From Pantanalinema sp. GBBB05 (GTDB taxonomy: Bacteria > Cyanobacteriota > Cyanobacteriia > Leptolyngbyales > Leptolyngbyaceae): a DNA stretch of 64,000 nucleotides. The stretch is taken from positions 144,958 to 208,957 of the forward strand of contig VRZD01000008.1 in the NCBI GenBank assembly GCA_016743235.1, in the 5' to 3' direction. Positions within the stretch are counted from its first letter, which is position 1. Each line of letters begins with the position of its first letter. The notes under the pieces are model-generated. The model was given only the letters and a program-made list of their open reading frames with translations. It was not told the origin of the DNA and did no database searches. Both the position numbers and the translations under genes were made by a program. Positions 18,282 through 27,818 of this stretch are shown one piece after another.

Positions 18282-21200
18282 TTACGGCTGTTGGTCAGAG
18301 TCATAGCCTGGACAAGTTGACACTGGGAGTTGCGATCGGGCAGCCTCAGCCCCTGCCATCAGGGAAATCGAGGCGTCTTCATGTTGAATCCAGCCAGTCG
18401 CTTCGATGATCTCAGTGGGCGGTGGAGAGGATGGCGCAGGATTGACATCCGTTTGCCTGACCTGGTCGGGCTGGCGATCTATTTTAGGTTGTGGACGATC
18501 GCTCCAAACGCCGGTTTGGTTCAGGGCTTCCGTGGGATCAGGTGAAACACCACCGCGTCCCGTCATCACAAAGCTATTGCGGCGTTCTTGAGCAGAGCAG
18601 GTTTGCACAATTTGGTTACTGGAGTCCGTGACATCTGCGGGTAACTGGACTAATCCTCGACTGGGATCTACATTCGGTGTATTTAACGTGACAATCCCGT
18701 TAATCCCAAATTGCGAACTAGCGGTAATGTCACTCCAGGGAGTGAGACGGGGTTGAAATTGTAAGCCAAAGATTCCCTGGGTTGTGATATCAATCCGTCC
18801 CCCATTCCCCGTAAATGCATTTGCCGTGATGTCGCTATTTTCTCGTAAGACGCCAACGACAAAGCCAGCGTTGATCCGAATATTGCCCCCATTGCCCCCC
18901 GCTTGAGCGGTTCCAGCGCTGGCAGAAATCAAACTGTTGTGGCGCAGGAGCAGTAAATCCCGCACTTGCATCTGAATATTACCGCCCTGAGTACTGGCAG
19001 TTTCGGCAAATATCGTCGCGCGATCGTCTAGTGTGACTTGTTGGGCAAACAGGTAGATATCCCCACCTCGCCCCAGTCCCCGGCTACCGACATTGATTCT
19101 TGCTCCGGACTGCATCAATAATTCGCCGGTGTTGAGCACAATGTTGCCACCGTCCCCCGTCGCTTGCCGCCCGCCAATCCAACCGGTGTTAGCAAACAAG
19201 CCACTAGAGTTACCTGAAATCAAAATGCGATCGCGAGCATTCACGGTAATATCGCCCGCATCCCCACGGCTTTCAGTCGTAGCAGATAATCCTCCTCGAT
19301 TGGTCAGTTCCACAACTCTAGCGATGACATCAATGTTGCCACTGCGACCATCACTGAAGGTGGAGGCACTCACCAGTCCCTCATTTAAGATCTGCAAGGT
19401 GTCTGCCGTTAGGTGAATGTTTCCCCCATCCCCAACCCCCCTGCTCCGTTCGGTCGGAGTGCTACTACCTGAAACAATGCCGCTGAAATTGTCTGCGATC
19501 GTCAGTCCCTCGGCTACCTGAATTTGAATATCTCCAGCATCGCCGACTCCGCGAGTGAGCGTTTGGATACGACCACGATTGGTTAAGGCTAACGATCGGG
19601 CAGACACAGTGAGATCGCCGCCATTGCCTGTAGCATTCCTGGCTACCCCAGTGGAGATTGTCCCGTTGGCTAAGTTCACTGTCCCGGTTGCCTGAACCGT
19701 CACATTACCCGCCTTGCCCTGTCCAGCGGTTTCAGTCGAAATTCGGGCTTGATTCGTCAGGAATAAGTCCTTCGCAAATACGGCAATATTGCCCCCATTA
19801 CCACTGGTTTCAGGCTCAGTATTAGCTAAAATGGCACTGTTTCGACCACTTAACGTCACTTGATCAATCGGTTGGGTAGCCGTTCCTAACGTAATTGATC
19901 CCGCCTGCCCTGCTCCGCTGGTACTTGTACGAATCTGTCCGCCATCCGTGACGGTAAGGCGATCGATCAACAGAGTAATTTCTCCAGCATTTCCGGCTGT
20001 GACCGTTTCAGCACTAATCACCGCATTTTTCTGCAATGACAGATTGCCAGCATTAATTTGAATGTTGCTCCCATTCCCAATACTTTCGGCGATGGTGCGG
20101 CTAAAGATGCCACTTTCCCGCGTTGCCGATCCGGCGATCAATAAATTGCCGGGTATCCCTTGATTGGTAAGATTCAGTCGAATGTTACCGCCTTGACCAT
20201 TCGCCTTAGATTCTAAGCTGCTGGAAATATAGCCACCGTTGAGCAGTTCTAATCCGCCTGCTTGAATGTCAATTGTGCCACCCTGCCGATTAATGCCCCG
20301 AGTGCTATTGAATCCGCTCGTCACGTTGCTCGCAATGCCAGTGCCAGGGCTATCTTTTTCCTCTGTACGAACGCGAAATCCTGCCAAGCTAATTAAACCA
20401 GTGGCTCGAATGGTAATATCGCCTGCCCGTGTGCCGACACCTTCACCGAAATGATTGGCGAGGATCTCTGATCCATCTCGCATGGTGAGGGAACCAGTAT
20501 TCAGGGTGATATTGCCCCCGTTTCCGGTGGAGTATAAATCTGCAAAGGAAAAGATCGCACTAGGTCGATCGCCGCTGCCAACTCCAGAGAGTTGAGTTCT
20601 ATCCAGCACGTTGATGGTGATATTGCCACTATCGCCACTGGCTTCGAAACGGCTACTACTGCGAATTTGAGCGCCATCTGTCAAAAATAACGATCGGGCG
20701 GTGATGGATGTATCGCCCGCATTACCAGAAGCGAAGGTATCATTCTGCCAAACAGAGTCACGCAATAATCGAATGTCACCGCCCGCCTGCACGGTCATTT
20801 GTCCACCCTGACCACTGCCATAGGTACTGACATCTGTTATCCCGGTAGCAGTGATGTCACTCGGAGCCGTGATGCGAACATCGCCAGCCAGTCCGTTCTC
20901 GCTGCTGCTATCAATATGGTTGAAGCTGACGGTACTCCCAGAATTGAGCGTCACATCACCGCTATCGTTATCGCCGAAGTAGCTGTAAGTCAGGAGATCT
21001 TGAACGGCGATCGCTTGACCAGCGGTAATGCTGAGATCGCCCCCGGCTCCAAAGGTTGACCAGGTACTAATCGCATCGGCTGTAACGCTACCCCCTGCCG
21101 TGACTGTAATTGCGCCGCCATTACCAAAGGTCACATCATCATCGCTGTAAGCCAATAGATTGCCGACGGCAATATTGCCCTTGGGGGCAGTTAACCGAAT

Positions 21201-22574
21201 CGTTCCGGCATTGCCACTATCAGTGCCGACATTGAGCAATTGTCCGTTGGTGGTGATGTCAGCCGCACTGGTTAAGGTAATCGCTCCTTGTAATGTGCCA
21301 ATGCTTTGGGTATTGATACTGCCACCCTGGTCGGCGGTTAATCTGACTACACCATTCGGAACCGTGGTGACAGCACCTTGTAAGGTAATACCTGGATTCG
21401 GGACAATGCCAGTCCCCGTTGTGCTACCGGGAACCACGCCATTGGGATTGGTGTAGCGGAGGGTTGACTGTCCCGATCGCACAATTAACCCCGCTTGACG
21501 GTTGAGGATGGTGTCATCGCCAATGAACGGAGCGGCACCATCGGGAGTGGTAATATCGACCGTTCCTTGAATCCGCACGTTCCCCCCTGCTTCGATCAGC
21601 AAGGAGGCTCCAGTATAGTTCAGGGCTAAATCGACATCGCCTGTCGTCGTAATAATCGGATCAAATCGGCTAGTGACCGTTGCCAGCCCGCCAGAGAGCG
21701 ATCGCACTTGGAAATTACCTTGGCTGAGGAACCGCGCATCTGCCGAAATCACCCCATCACTGATCAAACTCAAATTGCCACCACTCTGCACCGGGATGTG
21801 AGTGGAATGGTTGAGCGCCAGAATATCGATGCCACGATCGCCTTGGATGGTTAGATCCCGACCAGCTTGAGCCAGAAACGGCTGAGTTGGCGTATCCCGT
21901 ACTTGGACGGTATCGGCTGCCAGTAGGGTTAAATCTCGACCCGCTTGAAGACGACCCTGTAGCTCTAAGCGATCGGCGGCTAACGTCAAATTCTGTCCAA
22001 CTGTTAGTTGTCCCTGGTTGGCGATCGGGGCTGGGGAGGCAGTGCGCCCTCGCTGTAAGCCGATCGGCACAGCGATCGTCAGCAAGGGTTGAGTCACCAG
22101 ATCCGTTGTGCCAAATTCACTACCATCCGAAAATTGAATCGCCTTCGCTGTTGTTGCCACAAACGAGCCACGAATATCTAAGCTAGCGTTGGCTCCAAAC
22201 AGGATGCCATTGGGATTGAGTAGAAATAAGTTAGCATTACCCTCTACGCCGAGCTTGCCATCAATTTTGGATGAATTCCGTCCAGTCACGCGGGTGAGAA
22301 TGTTGGTTACACCGGGATCACTGAAGTAAACTGATCGACCCCTGCCAACATTAAACTCAGAAAAGCTATGAAACAGGTTGCTGCCGGCTCGGATGCCACC
22401 CTGAATTGTCTCGCGATCGCCTTGATGGTGAACAGTAGACGATCGGGAGCCAAAGATAGTATCGGGCACTAATTGCGCTGGCACCGGAGCACAAAGTTCA
22501 GTTAGCCAGATAGCGCTACTGACCAATCCCAGGCTCCATTGAAACCAAAGTGACCCAGACGAATTGCGATTCAT
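18282..22574 (-). CDS. Filamentous haemagglutinin-like TPS secreted protein, copy B
   Basis: A 1430-aa paralogue of the downstream gene. Signal peptide MNRNSSG...VPAQ, TPS domain (about 35-170) with GGIRAGSNLFHSFSEFNVGRG, NILTRVTGRN and NPNG (120-123), and a long beta-helical passenger of repeats such as SGNGGNI, GAGGDLSITAG and AGEITLL. The C-terminal part matches copy A almost residue for residue until SFVMTGRGG, then differs, with an Asp/Pro/Gln-rich tail. ATG at 22574 has no strong ribosome-binding site. It is the first large gene of the block; the MarR gene lies 181 bases upstream on the same strand. Function inferred: adhesion, aggregation or sheath interaction. Confidence 0.9.
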   Translation of the reverse strand: MNRNSSGSLWFQWSLGLVSSAIWLTELCAPVPAQLVPDTIFGSRSSTVHHQGDRETIQGGIRAGSNLFHSFSEFNVGRGRSVYFSDPGVTNILTRVTGRNSSKIDGKLGVEGNANLFLLNPNGILFGANASLDIRGSFVATTAKAIQFSDGSEFGTTDLVTQPLLTIAVPIGLQRGRTASPAPIANQGQLTVGQNLTLAADRLELQGRLQAGRDLTLLAADTVQVRDTPTQPFLAQAGRDLTIQGDRGIDILALNHSTHIPVQSGGNLSLISDGVISADARFLSQGNFQVRSLSGGLATVTSRFDPIITTTGDVDLALNYTGASLLIEAGGNVRIQGTVDITTPDGAAPFIGDDTILNRQAGLIVRSGQSTLRYTNPNGVVPGSTTGTGIVPNPGITLQGAVTTVPNGVVRLTADQGGSINTQSIGTLQGAITLTSAADITTNGQLLNVGTDSGNAGTIRLTAPKGNIAVGNLLAYSDDDVTFGNGGAITVTAGGSVTADAISTWSTFGAGGDLSITAGQAIAVQDLLTYSYFGDNDSGDVTLNSGSTVSFNHIDSSSENGLAGDVRITAPSDITATGITDVSTYGSGQGGQMTVQAGGDIRLLRDSVWQNDTFASGNAGDTSITARSLFLTDGAQIRSSSRFEASGDSGNITINVLDRTQLSGVGSGDRPSAIFSFADLYSTGNGGNITLNTGSLTMRDGSEILANHFGEGVGTRAGDITIRATGLISLAGFRVRTEEKDSPGTGIASNVTSGFNSTRGINRQGGTIDIQAGGLELLNGGYISSSLESKANGQGGNIRLNLTNQGIPGNLLIAGSATRESGIFSRTIAESIGNGSNIQINAGNLSLQKNAVISAETVTAGNAGEITLLIDRLTVTDGGQIRTSTSGAGQAGSITLGTATQPIDQVTLSGRNSAILANTEPETSGNGGNIAVFAKDLFLTNQARISTETAGQGKAGNVTVQATGTVNLANGTISTGVARNATGNGGDLTVSARSLALTNRGRIQTLTRGVGDAGDIQIQVAEGLTIADNFSGIVSGSSTPTERSRGVGDGGNIHLTADTLQILNEGLVSASTFSDGRSGNIDVIARVVELTNRGGLSATTESRGDAGDITVNARDRILISGNSSGLFANTGWIGGRQATGDGGNIVLNTGELLMQSGARINVGSRGLGRGGDIYLFAQQVTLDDRATIFAETASTQGGNIQMQVRDLLLLRHNSLISASAGTAQAGGNGGNIRINAGFVVGVLRENSDITANAFTGNGGRIDITTQGIFGLQFQPRLTPWSDITASSQFGINGIVTLNTPNVDPSRGLVQLPADVTDSSNQIVQTCSAQERRNSFVMTGRGGVSPDPTEALNQTGVWSDRPQPKIDRQPDQVRQTDVNPAPSSPPPTEIIEATGWIQHEDASISLMAGAEAARSQLPVSTCPGYDSDQQP

Positions 22575-22755
22575 ACTATGCCAATAGCCATCCGTGAACT
22601 GCCAAAGTTGAGCGATAAATGTGGGAGCAGATGCGCCTCATGACCACTGGCTGCTTCAAGGTCGAGGATGACGGACCGTTGATTTAGCCAGCAAACTGGC
22701 ATCAAGAAACTAAGTATTTAATTTACTAGAGAATTTAAGTTCAGATGCTCGGGGT

Positions 22756-23223
22756 TTATCCTAGTTCTGCATCCGCAAAAACTTCTTTTAACATGCCCAA
22801 CCCCATTAAGACGGTGGACAATTGCTCTTCAGTCAACTGATTTAATAACGTGGCAATGCGATCGCGCGTATTTTCTTGGCTCTGTTGTAAATGCGCGGAC
22901 CCGACTTCCGTTAATTTCAGCGCCACATGGCGACGTTCTTGGGGACGTTCTGCTCGATCGATAAAGCCCCGTTGGACTAAGCGATCGGTCATCGCGGAAG
23001 CGGTCGCCCGCGTCACGCCTAAATGCTCGGCGACATCGGATAAGGAAGCACCTGGATGCACATTCAGAAAGGCTAATACCCGAAATTGGGGTACAGATAG
23101 CAAGGAGGCGCTTTGACTACGCATTTCGGTGCGGATGAATTGCATCACTGGCAAAATTGTGTCCATTAATTCGGTAGCACACTCTTTTGGCGTTATGGTC
23201 TGAGCAAGTTGATCCGAACTCAT
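22756..23223 (-). CDS. MarR family transcriptional regulator
   Basis: A 155-aa winged-helix repressor. The central region VPQFRVLAFLNVHPGASLSDVAEHLGVTRATASAMTDRLVQRGFIDRAERPQERRHVALKLTEVG contains the helix-turn-helix (about 65-90) and the beta-wing with the typical ER..RRHVAL motif. Long helices at both ends form the dimer interface. ATG at 23223 with AGGAG twelve bases upstream. A 19-bp perfect dyad lies 37 bases upstream of the start codon and is a good candidate for its own operator. It may also act on the same-strand haemagglutinin-like gene downstream. The ligand is unknown. Confidence 0.9.
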   Translation of the reverse strand: MSSDQLAQTITPKECATELMDTILPVMQFIRTEMRSQSASLLSVPQFRVLAFLNVHPGASLSDVAEHLGVTRATASAMTDRLVQRGFIDRAERPQERRHVALKLTEVGSAHLQQSQENTRDRIATLLNQLTEEQLSTVLMGLGMLKEVFADAELG

Positions 23224-23259
23224 GCGATCGCACGTCTCCTAACAGTTGAGCATCGGGAT

Positions 23260-23278
23260 CCCCAATGAATCATTGGGG
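23260..23278. promoter_or_regulatory. 19-bp dyad, candidate MarR operator
   Basis: CCCCAATGA-A-TCATTGGGG has nine-base perfect arms and a one-base centre, too tight to fold as a hairpin but ideal for a dimeric repressor. It sits 37 bases upstream of the marR start codon. Confidence 0.55.
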
Positions 23279-23763
23279 TTCAGTCGGTCGGTTCTGTCCA
23301 TGAACGGAACGACTGTTGCCCGAACATCAAGCTCGCTCCAAGAGATTACCAGACCTAGCGCTGCCAAAATCCCTATGGCGTGATACATCGGATTGTAACG
23401 GCAGATGACAAACTTCTGAGCAAATCTGAACTACTGGTAATATTTGTTGCTCTTAGAGCAGGCTGATCAACAGATCCGGCGCCTGTTCGATCCTCCTCAC
23501 TCCCCTGGAGAAAAGCAGGGAACCGTTCGCAACGTGTGTGTGCAGCACATACCAGACGTTTGAAGTTCCCCTCGTCCGGAGAGATTGAGGGAAGCTGAAT
23601 ATTGATTGACAACGACTTACTTCAGCTGCGTTGGTAGTGGATTGGCTAGAGATGAGAGAATAATTTTGATGAGAGAGCCTTGGGGTCATGACGATCGCGC
23701 CGCCATGCCACGACTGGTGAATTCCCCCTCAAGCGATCGGGCGGCAATTAAATGGAATGGCTG

Positions 23764-23944
23764 CACAATTGAATTGATCCATTTAACAATTAGATTCGCT
23801 CTATGATCAATGTCTTTTGCATAGAGTAATACCATAGGTGCAGCGCTCACAATTGAGGATGCAGGCGTGACGATCGCATAATTAGACCAGACAATGGCAT
23901 GGATCAGTACCACAATTGAATTGATTCTATGATCAACCTTTCTG
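23764..23944. repeat. Degenerate AT-rich repeat cluster
   Basis: CACAATTGAATTGAT occurs at 23764-23778 and 23911-23925, and a shorter CACAATTGA at 23848-23856. CTATGATCAA follows the two long copies (23801-23810 and about 23927-23936). CTCTATG (23799-23805) and CATAGAG (23820-23826) form an inverted repeat. Spacing between copies is irregular. Either an old duplication or a multi-site binding region. Confidence 0.4.
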
Positions 23945-24204
23945 TAATAGATCAATATTGATGAGCTATAGAAACTCTGACGCATGACAAGCCACGTTCG
24001 ATCGATGAATCCAGAGGCTGGAGGATAATGCCGGAGTGTCACAGCGAGCCACAATTTATCCCTTCACTATCTCCAGCCAATCTTCACCCTTGATCGCGAA
24101 CCTGAGCAATTCTCTTCGCAAAAAATCTACCAGGCGAGACAGGCATTTGCCGGGGCAATTCCGGCATAGTAAGGGCAAGATTCAATCATGCAGAGGAACC
24201 ATTG

Positions 24205-25122
24205 GTGGGAAAAGCATTGCTTGTCGTCAATTCCCGGGCGAGACAGGCACAACAAAAGTTAGCTGACGCCATCGCTCAGCTTCATGCCTGTGGCTTAGAG
24301 TGGATTAAAGTGGCGCCACCGCAAGCGTCAGAGATTTCAGACGCCATTCGGCACCATCAGTCGCAAGTCGATCGCGTTGTGATTGCAGGCGGAGATGGCA
24401 CCCTGAATGCTGCCATTCCTGGGTTGCTTGATACGCAATTACCCTTGGGCATTCTGCCGCTCGGCACCGCCAATGATTTAGCCCGAACGCTAGGCATTCC
24501 CACCGATCTAGCCGCTGCTTGCAAAATTCTGACTGCCGGACAATTAGAACGGATCGATTTGGGTCAGGTGAACGATCGCTATTTCTTTAATGTCGCCAGC
24601 ATTGGCTTAAGTGTGCAGATCACCCGCAAGCTGAATCGGGAAACGAAACAACAGTGGGGAATTCTCGCCTACCCGATCGCGGCGTTGCAAGCCTTAAATC
24701 GCTCTCGACCCTTTTGGGCAACTGTCTCACGCGATAATGGGCAATCCCAACGGATGAGAACGATTCAAATCGCCGTGGGCAATGGGCGGTATTACGGCGG
24801 CGGGATGACTGTTACGGCTGATGCCACAATTAATAGCCAACAATTGGACGTGTATAGTCTCAATCTGCAACACTGGTGGCAACTGTTAGCCATTCTGCCT
24901 GCCATGCGATCGGGTGACCATACGTCATGGTCGTTTGTTGAGGATTTTCAGGCGCAGACGATCACGGTGGAAACAGCTCGTCCCATGCCAATTAATACTG
25001 ATGGTGAAATTACAACTTACACACCAGCCAGATTTCAGGTTCTTCCTCAAGCAATCTCAGTCTTCTGTAGTCAAGAGGCGAACTTGATCGCTGACCATTC
25101 CGCTCAATCTGTTGTGACCTAG
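24205..25122 (+). CDS. Diacylglycerol/lipid kinase family protein (YegS/BmrU type)
   Basis: A 305-aa soluble lipid kinase. The N-terminal DAGK catalytic domain has GKALLVVNSRAR, the nucleotide-binding VVIAGGDGTLN (near 60-70) and LPLGTANDLARTLGIP (near 95-110). The C-terminal beta-sandwich has VASIGLSVQITRKLN and VGNGRYYGGGMTVT..A. These motifs support ATP-dependent phosphorylation of a diacylglycerol-like lipid; the substrate is not certain. GTG at 24205 is preferred to the preceding TTG because GAGGA lies seven to eight bases before it. The SDR gene follows after 15 bases on the same strand, so the two probably form a small operon. Confidence 0.9.
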   Translation: MGKALLVVNSRARQAQQKLADAIAQLHACGLEWIKVAPPQASEISDAIRHHQSQVDRVVIAGGDGTLNAAIPGLLDTQLPLGILPLGTANDLARTLGIPTDLAAACKILTAGQLERIDLGQVNDRYFFNVASIGLSVQITRKLNRETKQQWGILAYPIAALQALNRSRPFWATVSRDNGQSQRMRTIQIAVGNGRYYGGGMTVTADATINSQQLDVYSLNLQHWWQLLAILPAMRSGDHTSWSFVEDFQAQTITVETARPMPINTDGEITTYTPARFQVLPQAISVFCSQEANLIADHSAQSVVT

Positions 25123-25137
25123 GAGCAATGCATCACT

Positions 25138-25932
25138 ATGGATCTGCAATTGACAAACAAAGTCGCCTTGGTGACTGGCTCGACGGCAGGAATTGGGTTA
25201 GCGATCGCCACTACACTGGCGGCAGAAGGAGCCACAGTCATCATTAATGGTCGTACGCAGGAACGAGTCAATGCCGCGATCGAGCAAATCAAGCAAACAG
25301 TCCCTACCGCTAATCTGCAAGGCATTGTTGCTGACTTAGGCACGGTTGATGGGGCTAATACTCTCTTTCAGCAGGTGCCATCGGTCGATATTTTGGTGAA
25401 TAACCTAGGCATCTATGGAGCCAAAGCCTTTCCTGAGATCTCGGATGATGAATGGCTGCAATTTCTGGACGTGAACGTGATGAGTGGGGTGCGGTTGTCT
25501 CGCCATTACCTCCCTATGATGCTGCAACAGAACTGGGGGCGGATCATTTTTATCTCCAGTGAGTCTGGCGTTAATATTCCCGCCGAAATGATTCATTATG
25601 GGGTGACTAAAACCGCTCAATTGGCGTTAGCTCGAGGATTAGCTGAAACTACGATCGGTACAAATGTGACGGTGAATTCGGTCTTACCGGGACCGACGCG
25701 ATCGGAAGGGGTAGAAGACTTCATTCAAGGCTTAGCGAAAGAACGAAATATGAGTCCGGCTCAGGTAGAGCAAGAGTTTTTTCAGACCACGCGACCCTCT
25801 TCCCTATTGCAACGCTTTGCCACCACTGAGGAAGTTGCCGCTTTAGTGGCTTTTGTCGCCAGTCCTCGCTCGTCAGCGACCAATGGCGCGGCCTTGCGGG
25901 TAGATGGCGGCGTCGTGCGATCAATTATCTAA
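25138..25932 (+). CDS. Short-chain dehydrogenase/reductase (SDR) family oxidoreductase
   Basis: A 264-aa Rossmann-fold oxidoreductase. The cofactor motif TGSTAGIG (13-20), NNLG (88-91) and the catalytic Ser141, Tyr154 and Lys158 (in SSESG..YGVTK) are all present, so it should be an active classical SDR. NGRTQERV after beta2 suggests NADP(H) preference (Arg after Gly). The closing RVDGGVV matches the family C-terminus. The substrate cannot be told. It follows the lipid kinase by 15 bases with AGGAG upstream of ATG and ends five bases before the convergent devA stop. Confidence 0.9.
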   Translation: MDLQLTNKVALVTGSTAGIGLAIATTLAAEGATVIINGRTQERVNAAIEQIKQTVPTANLQGIVADLGTVDGANTLFQQVPSVDILVNNLGIYGAKAFPEISDDEWLQFLDVNVMSGVRLSRHYLPMMLQQNWGRIIFISSESGVNIPAEMIHYGVTKTAQLALARGLAETTIGTNVTVNSVLPGPTRSEGVEDFIQGLAKERNMSPAQVEQEFFQTTRPSSLLQRFATTEEVAALVAFVASPRSSATNGAALRVDGGVVRSII

Positions 25933-25937
25933 CCCTG

Positions 25938-26633
25938 TTAAGCTGCTGCTAACACTGAGTTCCCGGTTAACTTGCCATCTTCCATCGTCACAATCCGATC
26001 GGCAATATCGAGAATGCGATTGTCGTGGGTGACTAATAGAATCGTGCAACCCTGTTCTTTGGCTAAGGTCTGCATTAATGTCACCACATCCCGACCCGAC
26101 TTACTATCTAAGGCGGCAGTGGGTTCGTCAGCTAATACAATCTTGGGACGACTGACCAAAGCCCGCGCGATCGCCACCCGTTGCTTCTGTCCCCCCGACA
26201 AATCATCGGGATAGTAGTGCAAGCGATTGCCTAAGCCGACATGCTCTAACATTGCCGCCGCTTGCGTCTGCATGTCTGCCACGGATAAATGGTTGTGCAA
26301 CTCCAAGCCCATTTTGACGTTTTGCAGGGCGGTTAAACTGTTGTGCAAATTATGCGCCTGGAAAATATAACCATTGTGGCGACGGGCTAAAGTCAATTCA
26401 CCCGCCCCCGCTCCACATAACTCCTGACCTAAAACTTGTAAGTGACCCGATTGTGCCGATCGTAGACCCCCGACTAACGTTAGCAAGGTAGTTTTACCGG
26501 AACCGGAAGGTCCCGTCATAATCACAATTTCTCCGGCATTGATCTCTAAATTGACATCAAACAACACTTGCTTGCGTAATTGACCCTGACCAAAAAAGTG
26601 ATTGAGATTGTGAATCGAAATAACAGGAGACAT
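25938..26633 (-). CDS. devA: ABC exporter ATP-binding subunit, DevA family
   Basis: A 231-aa ATPase with Walker A GPSGSGKT (about 41-48), signature [15 protein letters not shown], Walker B IVLADEPTAALD and the switch His in VTHD. Sequence style (GGLRSAQSGHLQVLGQEL, YIFQAHNLHNSLTALQNVKMGLEL) is that of DevA, the motor of DevBCA TolC-linked exporters. It is the last gene of devB-devC-devA, starting nine bases after devC ends, with GAGG seven bases before ATG. In heterocyst formers DevBCA exports glycolipids; non-heterocyst paralogues export other compounds. Here the divergent TetR gene suggests an inducible efflux role. Confidence 0.92.
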   Translation of the reverse strand: MSPVISIHNLNHFFGQGQLRKQVLFDVNLEINAGEIVIMTGPSGSGKTTLLTLVGGLRSAQSGHLQVLGQELCGAGAGELTLARRHNGYIFQAHNLHNSLTALQNVKMGLELHNHLSVADMQTQAAAMLEHVGLGNRLHYYPDDLSGGQKQRVAIARALVSRPKIVLADEPTAALDSKSGRDVVTLMQTLAKEQGCTILLVTHDNRILDIADRIVTMEDGKLTGNSVLAAA

Positions 26634-26642
26634 AAATTTTCC

Positions 26643-27818
26643 TCAAAACATATCAGCCGGATCAGCCGATTGCAGTTTACGGGTGGCGATCGCGCCGGAA
26701 ATCATACACATGATCACCGTCAGAATTAACACGGCGATGGCTCGTACCGTCGTCATGTAGATCGGTAACGCTGTGGCTTTTGCCGCTAACTGATATAAGC
26801 CGATCGGCAACACAAAGCCGGGAATGAAGCCTAAGAACGCCAGAATCAGCGCTTCCTCAAACACGATCGCGAGTAAATATTGGTTGCGATAGCCCATCGC
26901 TTTAAAGGTGGCGTATTCTTTCAAGTGGCTATTCACATCCGTGGACAACACTTGATAGACAATCACGACCCCGACCACAAAGGCCATGCCCGTCCCCATG
27001 CCAAAAATAAAGCCGATCGGGCTTTCACTCTTCCAGAAACTTTCTTCAAACTGAATGTATTCCTGATGCGTCAAGACTCTGACATCATTGGGTAAGTAGG
27101 CATCTAACTCTGTAGCCACTTGCTTGGCATCATAGCCCGGCTTCACATGAATCAATCCCAGGCTGGCACTCGCCGCATCGCGTTTGGGAAAGAAATGTAA
27201 GAAGGTTTGGTCACTGGCAATCAAAATGCCATCCGATCCGAAAGAGGCTCCTAAGGCAAACGCCCCCGAAATGGTCACCGTCCGCCGTTCTACTTCCGTT
27301 GCCACCACCTGACCCTGATCAATTTTGGTCAGAGCTGTTTGGTAATTGCCGCGTGACTTGCGATCGAACAACACCTGATCCGGTAACTTCAGTTCATTTA
27401 GTTGTTGATTGACTTCCGGGAGGTTCAACGCCGGACGATCGGGATTAAACGCGATCACCTGAATTGAGGTTTCTTTCTGTGTATCCGGATGCTTCCAGGT
27501 AATCACATTCGAGTAAAACGGTTCTGCGGATTTGACTCCAGCAATATCTTGCGCCTGATATAACCGACGGCGGGAAAACGTCGATAAATTCTGGGTATTG
27601 CGAGCTTGCGGACTGACGAGGATAATATCCGCATCCAAAGCGCGACTCATTTTGGTGTTGCTGTCATACAAGGCATTTTGGAAGCCCAATTGCATAAACA
27701 TCAACACATCGGCAAAGGCAATTCCCGACAACGCCACTAGTAGACGACTCCGTTCTCGACTCAGTTGTAACCATCCCAATGGAGTCCGACGTTGGATCGT
27801 TTGTAGCCAGCCCATCAT
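26643..27818 (-). CDS. devC: ABC exporter permease, DevC family
   Basis: A 391-aa permease of the MacB/FtsX-like fold. An N-terminal helix (about 22-45; LLVALSGIAFADVLMFMQLGF) is followed by a large periplasmic domain (about 50-265) and three C-terminal helices (about 270-385; MAFVVGVVIVYQVLSTDVNSHLKEYATFKAMGY). These phrases are typical of DevC. The ATG at 27818 overlaps the devB stop by four bases (ATGA), with GGAG eight bases upstream, indicating translational coupling. Works with DevA (ATPase), DevB (adaptor) and an outer-membrane TolC homologue encoded elsewhere. Confidence 0.92.
   Translation of the reverse strand: MMGWLQTIQRRTPLGWLQLSRERSRLLVALSGIAFADVLMFMQLGFQNALYDSNTKMSRALDADIILVSPQARNTQNLSTFSRRRLYQAQDIAGVKSAEPFYSNVITWKHPDTQKETSIQVIAFNPDRPALNLPEVNQQLNELKLPDQVLFDRKSRGNYQTALTKIDQGQVVATEVERRTVTISGAFALGASFGSDGILIASDQTFLHFFPKRDAASASLGLIHVKPGYDAKQVATELDAYLPNDVRVLTHQEYIQFEESFWKSESPIGFIFGMGTGMAFVVGVVIVYQVLSTDVNSHLKEYATFKAMGYRNQYLLAIVFEEALILAFLGFIPGFVLPIGLYQLAAKATALPIYMTTVRAIAVLILTVIMCMISGAIATRKLQSADPADMF

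Larger units (their letters stand above)
23224..24204. other. Gene-poor spacer with degenerate repeats
   Basis: About 980 bases without a supported gene. Overlapping frames of 66-122 codons on both strands have no signal, ribosome-binding site or family resemblance. The spacer holds the MarR-proximal dyad (23260-23278) and a cluster of related AT-rich repeats (23764-23944), both listed separately. Confidence 0.55.

Noticed and set aside
23373..24054. Minus-strand frames of 78-122 codons in the spacer between marR and the lipid kinase
   Set aside because: Mutually overlapping in different frames, run through repeats, with no domain or signal features.
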